A stretch of DNA of 9,433 bases, taken from NCBI GenBank assembly GCA_016870425.1, contig VGBQ01000099.1:1-9433 (forward strand), given 5' to 3'. The DNA is from Actinomycetota bacterium. Its GTDB lineage: Bacteria > Actinomycetota > Actinomycetes > S36-B12. Within the stretch, counting starts at the first letter, position 1. Each line of letters begins with the position of its first letter. A model generated the notes under the pieces. The model was not told the DNA's origin and did no database searches. It saw only the letters and a program-made list of their open reading frames with translations. Positions 1-5,335 of this stretch are shown here, piece after piece. Made by a program: the position numbers and the translations under genes.

Positions 1-1
1 T

Positions 2-1639
2 TCCCGCATCTTCAGGTCCGTGAGCGTCGCCACCGTCGCGCTTGCCCTGCTGGCCGTCCCCGGCGTCCAGGGGGCCGCCCAGGCGAAGGCTCCGGAGGCG
101 CCCACGCAGTTGCGTGCCGTGCCGCAGGAGAACCCCATCGACCCGCAGCAGCCGCTCATGCGCCTGCGGTGGACACCTCCGAAGGACAAGGCGGATATCA
201 CCGGCTACCGCGTCTATGTCGACGGAGAGCTCCTCGAGACAGTGCGGGCGGTCGCCTGCCCCGTGATCAACCCGCAGAACCTCCTGCACTGGTGCGCCAA
301 TGTCACCAACCTCCAGGTGGGTCAGGTCTACACGTTCGCCGTGGCCGCGGTCTCCAAGGGCGGGGAGTCTACGCGCGCATCGGTGCAGCGCATGGCGGTC
401 ATCGCCCCGAGCGAGCCCCTCAATCTCCAGGTCGTCCCGGACGACAAATCGCTCACCGTCTCCTGGGATCCTCCACTCAGCACTGGCGGTGGCGACATCC
501 GCCGCTACGTCGTCCGCACGAGCTCCTTCCTCCCCGGGCCCACGCCCGCGTGCGAGCCCATCACGACGACCTCCTGCAAGATCAAGGGCCTGACGAACGG
601 CGTGCACTACGACGTCACGGTCGAGGCGCGCAACTCCGCAGGAATCCTCCTGCCCGGGCCGGAGTCGGCACCGGCCATTGGCATCCCGAACGCCCGTCCG
701 AGCGGCCCACGCGAACTGCGCGTCGTCGCCGCGGGTTCGACGACGGCGACCCTCGCCTGGGAGGCGCCACAGCACATCGGCGACGAGCCGATCCTCGGCT
801 ACACCATCTCGATCTTCATGAACGAGGGCTACTGGTTCCCCAATCAACGGCCCGAGTACCCGCAGATCAGCGTGGGGCCCAATGTGCGCCAGCACAGACT
901 CACGGGCCTCAAGCCCGGCCTGGAGTACCAGTTCGCGGTCCAGGCGTATACCCGCCTCGCCCCGGGAGCAATGACCGTCAACGTGCTGCACAACCCACTG
1001 GGGCTCCCGGGCAAGCCCGCGATGGTGGAGGTGCTCGGTGTCGGCAACACGACCGTCAACCTCGCCTGGGAAGACGCCGATCCCAACGGGGGAATCGAGC
1101 CGACGCACTACCGGCTCACGGCGACTCCGCAGGACATCTCAGCTGGCGTGCTCGTCGAGGAGATCGTCTGCCCCGTCAAGGCGACGCAGGAGGCCCCTGA
1201 CTTCGAGTGCCCGGGCGAATACCTGTGGATGCGCCTGGTCAACGGCGCGACGTACTCCTTCACCGTCGCGGCCAAGAACAAGTTCGGATGGGGGCCGACC
1301 TCGAACTACCCGGCCTTCGCGACGCCCGAGGGCCCACCACCACCGCCGCTCGTCGACAGCGTGGCCATCACGTCGCCCACGAGCCTTGTCGTGACCTGGC
1401 TTCCCTCGGTGACAGCGGGAGGCCCTGACGTCGGCAATGTCGTCTACACCGTGACCCTCGATGGATCTCCAGTGTGCCGCGATATCGCGACGACGTCCTG
1501 CACGATCGTGGGGCTGACCCCGAGCCAGGACTACGAGGTCAAGGTCATGGCTGTCAACGAGGTCTTCGGCGGCGACGAGTTCTCGACATCGCAAATCATC
1601 GTGAACACCAACCCGATCCAGGGTGGTACGCCGTCATGA
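2..1639 (+). CDS. Exported five-domain fibronectin type III protein (5' end probably cut by window)
   Basis: The frame is open from base 2. The first possible start in the window is GTG at 20, and residue numbers here count from it. That start gives a hydrophobic leader (residues 2-19) with no basic n-region, and its only upstream AGG is 3 nt away. The six codons before it add two arginines (SRIFRS), so the true start is probably upstream of the window. A signal-peptidase site fits near AQA-KA (residue 23). Five FN3 domains follow at about 25-128, 129-223, 226-330, 331-436 and 441-532, each with the W..P, Y.V and Y.F.V.A.N pattern. A proline run (439-443) links domains 4 and 5. Domains 1, 2, 4 and 5 each carry one Cys pair (80/92, 178/186, 384/397, 486/494) and domain 3 has none, which suggests four disulfides outside the cell. 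I see no enzyme domain, LPXTG motif or C-terminal membrane helix. FN3 arrays usually bind ligands or act as spacers, and the exact role here is unknown. It is coupled to the next gene by ATGA. Confidence 0.85.
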   Translation, partial: SRIFRSVSVATVALALLAVPGVQGAAQAKAPEAPTQLRAVPQENPIDPQQPLMRLRWTPPKDKADITGYRVYVDGELLETVRAVACPVINPQNLLHWCANVTNLQVGQVYTFAVAAVSKGGESTRASVQRMAVIAPSEPLNLQVVPDDKSLTVSWDPPLSTGGGDIRRYVVRTSSFLPGPTPACEPITTTSCKIKGLTNGVHYDVTVEARNSAGILLPGPESAPAIGIPNARPSGPRELRVVAAGSTTATLAWEAPQHIGDEPILGYTISIFMNEGYWFPNQRPEYPQISVGPNVRQHRLTGLKPGLEYQFAVQAYTRLAPGAMTVNVLHNPLGLPGKPAMVEVLGVGNTTVNLAWEDADPNGGIEPTHYRLTATPQDISAGVLVEEIVCPVKATQEAPDFECPGEYLWMRLVNGATYSFTVAAKNKFGWGPTSNYPAFATPEGPPPPPLVDSVAITSPTSLVVTWLPSVTAGGPDVGNVVYTVTLDGSPVCRDIATTSCTIVGLTPSQDYEVKVMAVNEVFGGDEFSTSQIIVNTNPIQGGTPS

Positions 1640-2331
1640 TGATCCGCCGGTGGGTCTGTCTGGCGGCTGTGGCGAGCCTGCTGCTGGGGGGCGGTGTCGC
1701 TGCGGCGGCCGCGCGCCCCACCCCCACGCCGGAGGAGCAGGCCAAGGTCTTTGCCCGCATGCTCACCCGCGCGGACATCCCGAAGTCGCTCATGGTCTCT
1801 CCGGGGATCGAATACACGATGAAGGCGCACGCCGGCCAGCACCAGTCGCTGTGCGACAAGAACGGCCGTGACATCCAGGGGCGCGAGACGGATCTGCTCT
1901 ACCAGGTCGAGCTCGGCGAGACCAATGTCGAGACGGACCCAATCGCCATCGAGCAGAAAGTGTGGCCGTACGCCTCCACCCAGCAGGCCCTGCGCGAGTG
2001 GCAGTACATCGAGCAGCAGGCCAAGTTGTGCACCGGTCGCACCGCATGGCGCGGGGAGTCCGGCGGCGGCAACATCCAATACCTGCAGAACGGCCGGACC
2101 AGCCTCACCGTCGACGGTCGCACGGGCATCTGGATCTGGATCGACAGTCGCAAGCGCGCAACCAATAGCGACAACGAGGACGGCGGCTACTACGTCCTCT
2201 ACCTCGTCAAGGACACGATCCAGAGCGTGGAGTATGACTATCCCGACGCCAAGGGGCTGCCCTTCGCTGCGCGAGCCCAGGTCGACCAGCTCGCCTGGCG
2301 CCTGGCCGAGCGCTGGATCGACACCTACTGA
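1636..2331 (+). CDS. Secreted protein, possibly PknH-type sensor-domain-like
   Basis: The ATG at 1636 overlaps the stop of the FN3 gene (ATGA; a second ATG follows at 1639). An AGGGTGG ribosome binding site lies at 1620-1626, so translational coupling is likely. The 231-residue product has a classic signal peptide: RR at 4-5, a hydrophobic stretch at 7-20, and AAAAA before a cut near residue 26. No lipobox cysteine is placed correctly for a lipoprotein. The mature part has two cysteines, C73 (SLCDKNG) and C132 (KLCTGR). Its pattern of ASTQQALREW..., then an aromatic and Cys segment, then a closing amphipathic helix (AQVDQLAWRLAERW) recalls the PknH C-terminal extracellular sensor domain found in actinobacterial kinases and lipoproteins. 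That assignment is by eye and tentative. There is no kinase in the window. It probably acts outside the membrane together with the FN3 protein. Confidence 0.8.
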   Translation: MMIRRWVCLAAVASLLLGGGVAAAAARPTPTPEEQAKVFARMLTRADIPKSLMVSPGIEYTMKAHAGQHQSLCDKNGRDIQGRETDLLYQVELGETNVETDPIAIEQKVWPYASTQQALREWQYIEQQAKLCTGRTAWRGESGGGNIQYLQNGRTSLTVDGRTGIWIWIDSRKRATNSDNEDGGYYVLYLVKDTIQSVEYDYPDAKGLPFAARAQVDQLAWRLAERWIDTY

Positions 2332-2354
2332 GGGACGTGTCTGAGGCGCACACG

Positions 2355-2360
2355 TAGGCT
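2355..2360 (+). promoter_or_regulatory. Putative -10 box (TAGGCT) for prfB
   Basis: TAGGCT matches the actinobacterial TAnnnT -10 pattern and lies 8 nt before the GTG at 2369. Transcription would then start at or very near the start codon, giving a leaderless or nearly leaderless message. There is no convincing -35 box. The element lies in the 37-base gap after the stop of the upstream gene. Confidence 0.45.
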
Positions 2361-2368
2361 TGCCCGCC

Positions 2369-3481
2369 GTGGCCATCCCCGACATCGCCGACACGCTCGC
2401 GAGCCTGGAGCAGACGCTCGCCGGCATCGAGCAGGTCCTGGACGTGCCCGCGATGAAGGCCAGGGCTGTCGACTTGGAGGCCGAGGCATCGGCACCTGAC
2501 CTGTGGGATGACCAGGCCAATGCCCAGCGAGTCACCTCCCAGCTCTCGCTCGTCCAAGGAGACATCCGCCGGATCGAGGGCCTGCGCCGTCGACTCGACG
2601 ACCTCGTCGTGCTCGTCGAGTTGGCCGAGGATGAGGACGACGCGGACTCCTGGTCGGAGGCGGAGCGAGAACTCGACGGATTGGGGCGCGACATCTCCGA
2701 GATGGAGGTGCGCACCCTGCTCTCCGGGGAGTACGACGCGCGCGAGGCACTGATCACGATCCGCTCCGAGGCCGGAGGCGTCGATGCGGCCGACTGGGCC
2801 GAGATGCTGCTGCGCCTCTACACGCGATACTGCGAGCGGCACGGCTGGCCCTTCGAGGTCTACGACACGTCGTACGCCGAGGAGGCGGGCATCAAGTCCG
2901 CGACCTTCGCGGTGAAGGCGCCCTATGCCTACGGCACCCTCTCCATCGAGCAGGGCACGCACCGGCTCGTGCGTATCTCGCCGTTCGACAACCAGGGTCG
3001 CCGACAGACGTCCTTCGCCGCGGTTGAGGTGACACCGGTCATCGAGCAGACCGACCACGTCGAGATCCCCGACGACGACATCCGCGTCGACGTCTACCGC
3101 TCGAGCGGCCCGGGGGGCCAGGGCGTCAACACCACGGATTCGGCGGTGCGCATCACACACCTGCCGACCGGCATCGTCGTCTCCTGCCAGAACGAGCGCT
3201 CCCAGCTCCAGAATCGCGCCACGGCGATGGCCGTCCTGCAGTCCAAGTTGCTGCAGAAGCAGCGCGAGGAGGACAAGGCCAAGATGGACGCTCTCAAGGG
3301 CGACTCGGCGGGCTCCTGGGGCACGCAGATGCGTTCCTACGTGCTGCATCCCTACCAGATGGTCAAGGACCTGCGTACCGAGCACGAGACCGGCAACACC
3401 GCTGCGGTGCTCGACGGCGAGATCGACGACTTCATCGAGTCCGGCATCCGCTGGCGTCGCCAGCGCGAGATGGCCTCCTGA
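2369..3481 (+). CDS. prfB: Peptide chain release factor 2 (RF2)
   Basis: RF2 ends translation at UGA and UAA by triggering hydrolysis of peptidyl-tRNA in the ribosome. With the GTG start at 2369 the protein has 370 residues, the usual length. The stop-codon-reading tripeptide SPF is at 204-206 (HRLVRISPFDNQGRRQTSF) and separates RF2 from RF1 (PxT). The catalytic GGQ is at 249-251 (RSSGPGGQGVNTTDSAVR). The N-terminal coiled domain (about 1-110) and the GGVDAADWAEML block are typical. An in-frame TTG at 2360 would add three residues, but it overlaps the likely -10 box. The GTG start also matches the N-terminal length I recall for mycobacterial RF2. There is no in-frame UGA and no programmed +1 frameshift site, so the autoregulation known from E. 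coli prfB is absent here. In many actinobacteria prfB lies just upstream of ftsE. Here about 1.1 kb separates them. Confidence 0.97.
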   Translation: MAIPDIADTLASLEQTLAGIEQVLDVPAMKARAVDLEAEASAPDLWDDQANAQRVTSQLSLVQGDIRRIEGLRRRLDDLVVLVELAEDEDDADSWSEAERELDGLGRDISEMEVRTLLSGEYDAREALITIRSEAGGVDAADWAEMLLRLYTRYCERHGWPFEVYDTSYAEEAGIKSATFAVKAPYAYGTLSIEQGTHRLVRISPFDNQGRRQTSFAAVEVTPVIEQTDHVEIPDDDIRVDVYRSSGPGGQGVNTTDSAVRITHLPTGIVVSCQNERSQLQNRATAMAVLQSKLLQKQREEDKAKMDALKGDSAGSWGTQMRSYVLHPYQMVKDLRTEHETGNTAAVLDGEIDDFIESGIRWRRQREMAS

Positions 3482-3483
3482 GA

Positions 3484-3489
3484 TAGCCT
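3484..3489 (+). promoter_or_regulatory. Putative -10 box (TAGCCT) for the small membrane protein gene
   Basis: TAGCCT fits TAnnnT and ends exactly 6 nt before the ATG at 3496. That spacing puts the transcription start on the A of ATG, so the mRNA would be leaderless. It begins 2 nt after the prfB stop codon. There is no clear -35 element. A weak GCGGG directly before the ATG is too close to act as a ribosome binding site. Confidence 0.5.
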
Positions 3490-3495
3490 GCGGGC

Positions 3496-3732
3496 ATGTC
3501 CTACTCAGTCGAGCCGGAGTCCCGCTCCTGGACGACCACCAAGGTCGTCTCTGTGATCGTTGCCATCCTCACCGCGGGCTACATGCTCCCGTGGTGCATC
3601 GCAGCGGTCCGTGACGTGCCGCACTGGCTGGTCTTCTGGATCAACCTGCTCCTCGGCTGGACCATCATCGGCTGGATCGTGGCCCTCATCATGGCGCTGC
3701 GCTCCCAGCGTGTGCGGGTCGTCCCGAACTAA
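3496..3732 (+). CDS. Small two-helix membrane protein, superinfection-immunity (T4 Imm-like) family
   Basis: This 78-residue protein has two predicted membrane helices, at about 16-37 (KVVSVIVAILTAGYMLPWCI) and 44-67. The segment YMLPWCIAAVRD and the segment WINLLLGWTIIGWIVALIMAL match the hallmark of the superinfection-immunity family (NLLLGWTxIGWxxAL), named after phage T4 Imm, which blocks DNA injection by a second phage. Chromosomal members are widespread and most have no tested function, so the name does not prove phage defence. The short N-terminus and the basic tail (RSQRVRVV) both probably face the cytoplasm. The gene begins 14 nt after prfB, with its own -10 box at a leaderless spacing. 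It ends with TAA, and the palindrome at 3781 lies 48 nt downstream and could act as its terminator. Confidence 0.85.
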   Translation: MSYSVEPESRSWTTTKVVSVIVAILTAGYMLPWCIAAVRDVPHWLVFWINLLLGWTIIGWIVALIMALRSQRVRVVPN

Positions 3733-3780
3733 CCGGCCTCGGGTCCCGGCCCCACTGAGTTGCTCCCACCTCCCCCACTT

Positions 3781-3852
3781 CCCCCGCGAGTGTCGAGTAG
3801 CGGGGCGGAATTCGGCCGAAATCGCCCCGCTACTCGACACTCGACGCGGGGG
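3781..3852. repeat. Long near-perfect palindrome (72 bp), REP/MITE-like or bidirectional terminator
   Basis: The left arm 3787-3807 is the exact reverse complement of the right arm 3823-3843 (21 of 21; core GTGTCGAGTAGCGGGGCG). The pairing continues outward as CCCCCGCG (3781-3788) with CGCGGGGG (3845-3852), where the right arm has 3 extra bases. The 15-base loop contains a further perfect palindrome, TTCGGCCGAA (3811-3820). An outer pair, TCCCACCT (3764-3771) with AGGTGGGA (3866-3873), may extend the element to about 110 bp. There is no T-tract on either side and no transposase nearby. It could be a dispersed intergenic repeat, a non-autonomous mobile element, or a hairpin terminator for the gene that ends at 3732. 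Copy number in the genome would decide. Confidence 0.85.
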
Positions 3853-3874
3853 TGATCCATGTCGTAGGTGGGAT

Positions 3875-3927
3875 CCGGAGGCTCCCCGAGAACGATGTTC
3901 GGTTTTCTCGCAGATTCCCGCCTCCGG
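3875..3927 (+). other. Nested hairpin, possible structured RNA leader
   Basis: An 8-bp GC-rich outer stem (CCGGAGGC 3875-3882 with GCCTCCGG 3920-3927) encloses an asymmetric internal loop (TCCC, and CAGATTCCC). Inside that is a second stem (CGAGAA 3887-3892 with TTCTCG 3905-3910), topped by a short CGA/TCG pairing. Two smaller inverted repeats follow: ACTGCT/AGCAGT (3959-3964, 3974-3979) and CCGCC/GGCGG (3982-3986, 3992-3996). A ribosome binding site and ATG follow at 4020. The layout resembles a structured 5' leader, but I do not recognise a riboswitch class. A hairpin that acts only at the DNA level, as part of the neighbouring palindrome element, is also possible. Confidence 0.35.
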
Positions 3928-4019
3928 TGGATGCACGGCATGGAGTCCAGCCCATCGCACTGCTTGACTCGTGAGCAGTCACCGCCAGCTCGGCGGACTT
4001 CGCGAGTGAGGAGCAGAAC

Positions 4020-4103
4020 ATGCCGCGACGAATGACGACGAAGCGCAGGATCTGTGTCTCCCTGGTGGCAGGGTGCCTGGTCGCCGGGCTGAAAGCGACC
4101 TAA
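4020..4103 (+). pseudogene. Signal-peptide-like 27-codon ORF, probably the 5' piece of a broken secreted-protein gene
   Basis: The ATG at 4020 follows a good ribosome binding site (TGAGGAG, 4007-4013). It encodes 27 residues: a strongly basic start (RR, then TKRR), a short hydrophobic core with a lipobox-like VAGC, and then GCLVAGLKAT before TAA at 4101-4103. This is the front end of an exported protein with no mature domain. Reading through the TAA in the same frame gives LSAPAALPIADV, a plausible continuation. The codons there have poor third-position GC, however, and the frame closes again at about 4259. The Ig-like coding remnant at 4190-4492 lies in another frame. I infer a gene broken by a nonsense change and a frameshift. 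A genuine mini-protein or leader peptide is the alternative. Confidence 0.4.
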
Positions 4104-4145
4104 TTGTCTGCGCCCGCTGCTTTGCCCATCGCTGACGTGATGCAC

Positions 4146-4168
4146 GCTGCGGGAGAATCTCCCGCAGC
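4146..4168. repeat. 23-bp perfect palindrome with 11-bp arms
   Basis: GCTGCGGGAGA (4146-4156) and TCTCCCGCAGC (4158-4168) are exact reverse complements around a single A. As RNA it would fold as a 9-bp stem with a 5-base loop. No T-run follows. It lies between the signal-peptide ORF and the Ig-like remnant, so it may be a terminator, an operator-like site, or the scar of a small insertion. Confidence 0.5.
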
Positions 4169-4189
4169 AGGAAGGTCTGCAGCAATGAT

Positions 4190-4492
4190 GTGCCCGCCTT
4201 CGCATGGTTCCTCGCACGCCCGTGGACTCAAGGCGGCACCTGGCCCGCGGCGCCGACGGTGACCTCGCCGAGCAGCGTTGCGGCCAACGCGCAGCTCACC
4301 GCCAGCGGGTGCCCAGCGTCGGGCTGCACGTGGGCCGTCACCTCTGGAGGGGTTCCGGGGCTCACGCTGTCGTCGAGCGGATTCCTCAGTGACACGGGGC
4401 CCGCCAGCACGCAGAGCGTCGTCATCACGGTGGCCGCCATGAACACGTACCAGGTCTCGGCCGAGATATCGATTACGGTCAAGCTCGGGTGA
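4190..4492 (+). CDS. Ig-like domain remnant of a secreted protein (likely gene fragment)
   Basis: This 100-codon frame has strong third-position GC, so it is or recently was coding. From residue 24 on it reads as one bacterial Ig-like beta-sandwich of the putative-Ig (He_PIG) kind: PTVTSPSSVAANAQLTASG, then CTWAVTSG, then GLTLSSSGFLSDTG, ending VVITVAAMN and ISITVKLG. Two cysteines (CPASGC) may form a disulfide. The GTG at 4190 has no usable ribosome binding site and the first 20 residues look arbitrary. The same frame is open back to 4136 without a better start. The upstream signal-peptide ORF lies in another frame, and a one-base deletion between them could explain the split. It ends with TGA just 1 nt before the strong hairpin at 4494, which fits the natural 3' end of a gene. 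I therefore read it as the tail of a decayed cell-surface gene, though a short expressed protein is not excluded. Confidence 0.5.
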   Translation: MPAFAWFLARPWTQGGTWPAAPTVTSPSSVAANAQLTASGCPASGCTWAVTSGGVPGLTLSSSGFLSDTGPASTQSVVITVAAMNTYQVSAEISITVKLG

Positions 4493-4493
4493 A

Positions 4494-4531
4494 GCCGTGG
4501 CCCCCTCCATTGGAGTGGAGGGGGCCACGGC
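4494..4531 (+). terminator. Strong hairpin, factor-independent terminator candidate
   Basis: A 16-bp stem with no mismatch (CCGTGGCCCCCTCCA at 4495-4509 with TGGAGGGGGCCACGG at 4516-4530, plus a flanking G-C pair) closes a 6-base TTGGAG loop. It starts 1 nt after the stop of the Ig-like frame. There is no U-tract, which is common for actinobacterial hairpin terminators. Confidence 0.8.
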
Positions 4532-4553
4532 GACGCGCGTCCCCTTGGGCGTG

Positions 4554-4591
4554 CCGGGCGTTTCCCCACGTCCCCTCGGGAAACCGCCCGG
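4554..4591 (+). terminator. Second hairpin in tandem, terminator or attenuator before ftsE
   Basis: CGGGCGTTTCCC (4555-4566) pairs with GGGAAACCGCCCG (4578-4590) with one bulged C, giving about 13 bp with the flanking C-G pair and an 11-base loop. It lies 22 nt after the first hairpin and about 40 nt before the ftsE -10 box. It probably backs up the first terminator and shields ftsE from read-through. Confidence 0.55.
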
Positions 4592-4631
4592 GTGCCGGCG
4601 CAGGGTGGTCAGCATTTCGGCGAGGTAGACG

Positions 4632-4637
4632 TAAACT
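4632..4637 (+). promoter_or_regulatory. Putative -10 box (TAAACT) for the ftsE operon
   Basis: TAAACT matches TAnnnT and is followed by 6 nt and then the GTG at 4644, so the transcript would begin on the start codon. It follows two hairpin terminators, as expected for an operon promoter. No clear -35 box is seen 17 nt upstream (the sequence there is about TCAGCA). Confidence 0.55.
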
Positions 4638-4643
4638 CGTGGG

Positions 4644-5333
4644 GTGATCTTGTTTGAGCGCGTGACCAAGCTCTACCCCACGCAGACCCGCCCTGCCCTC
4701 GAGGATGTCTCCCTCGAGGTCGAGAAGGGCGAGTTCGTCTTCCTCGTGGGAGCTTCTGGTTCGGGCAAGTCGACCTTCCTGCGACTCGTCCTCAAGGAAG
4801 AGGCGCCTACCGAGGGACGGGTGTGGGTAGCGGGCAAGGACCTCGGCCGCCTCTCCAACTGGAAGGTCCCGCAGTTGCGTCGTCGTATCGGGACGGTCTT
4901 CCAGGACTTCCGGCTGCTGCCCAACAAGACGGTCTTCGACAACGTTGCCTTTGCTCTCGAGGTCATCGGCAAGTCCCGCAGCCAGGTGCAGCGCATCGTC
5001 CCCGAGGTCCTCGACCTGGTCGGACTGGAGGGCAAGGAGCAGCGCATGCCCGATGAGCTCTCCGGTGGCGAGCAGCAGCGCGTGGCCATCGCCCGCGCCT
5101 TCGTCAACAAACCGGCGATCCTCATCGCCGACGAGCCCACGGGCAACCTCGATCCGGCCACCTCCGAGGGCATCATGAAGCTGCTCGAGAGGATCAATCG
5201 CACCGGCACGACTGTGGTCATGGCCACGCACGACGCCGCCATCGTCGATCAGATGCGCAAGCGCGTCATCGAACTCGAGCAGGGCCACCTCGTCCGCGAT
5301 CAGTCGCGCGGCGTCTACGGATACTCGAGGTAG
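4644..5333 (+). CDS. ftsE: Cell-division ATP-binding protein FtsE
   Basis: FtsE is the ATPase of the FtsEX complex, an ABC-type mechanotransmitter of the divisome. ATP hydrolysis on the cytoplasmic side drives FtsX to activate peptidoglycan hydrolases outside. The 229-residue protein has the family's length and all the motifs: Walker A GASGSGKST (36-44), Q-loop Q87 in VFQDFRLLPNKTV, signature LSGGEQQR (139-146), Walker B ILIADE (159-164) with catalytic E164, D-loop GNLDP, and switch H196 in MATHD. The VFQDFRLL segment and the short C-terminus are typical of FtsE rather than of LolD-type relatives. The GTG start has no ribosome binding site but follows a -10 box at leaderless spacing. ftsX begins 2 nt after its stop. 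Confidence 0.97.
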   Translation: MILFERVTKLYPTQTRPALEDVSLEVEKGEFVFLVGASGSGKSTFLRLVLKEEAPTEGRVWVAGKDLGRLSNWKVPQLRRRIGTVFQDFRLLPNKTVFDNVAFALEVIGKSRSQVQRIVPEVLDLVGLEGKEQRMPDELSGGEQQRVAIARAFVNKPAILIADEPTGNLDPATSEGIMKLLERINRTGTTVVMATHDAAIVDQMRKRVIELEQGHLVRDQSRGVYGYSR

Positions 5334-5335
5334 CG

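Noticed and set aside
1531..2757. Long open frame (408 codons) on the minus strand
   Set aside because: It runs opposite to the end of the FN3 gene, the secreted protein and prfB, all of which have clear protein features. Its translation is low-complexity (Arg, Ser, Asp and Leu rich), as expected from the antisense of high-GC codons.
2207..3385. Long open frame (392 codons) on the minus strand over prfB
   Set aside because: Antisense shadow of prfB. No domain pattern, and the sense strand carries SPF and GGQ.
3890..3900. SOS-box-like GAAC...GTTC
   Set aside because: The half-sites are 3 nt apart (GAAC-GAT-GTTC), while the LexA box of Gram-positive bacteria needs 4. No damage-response gene lies nearby, and the bases are explained by the hairpin at 3875-3927.
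3964..3992. TTGACT as a -35 box for the ORF at 4020
   Set aside because: At 17 nt spacing the downstream hexamer is about AGCTCG, which does not resemble a -10 box, and the TTGACT lies within a small inverted repeat.
3729..4217. Minus-strand frame of 162 codons across the palindrome
   Set aside because: It is open mainly because the palindrome and GC-rich arms lack stops. No ribosome binding site or family pattern supports it, and it covers several hairpins.
4185..4262. ATGATG start at 4185 as an alternative gene start
   Set aside because: It is in a different frame from the Ig-like domain, closes after about 25 codons, and has no ribosome binding site or protein-like content.
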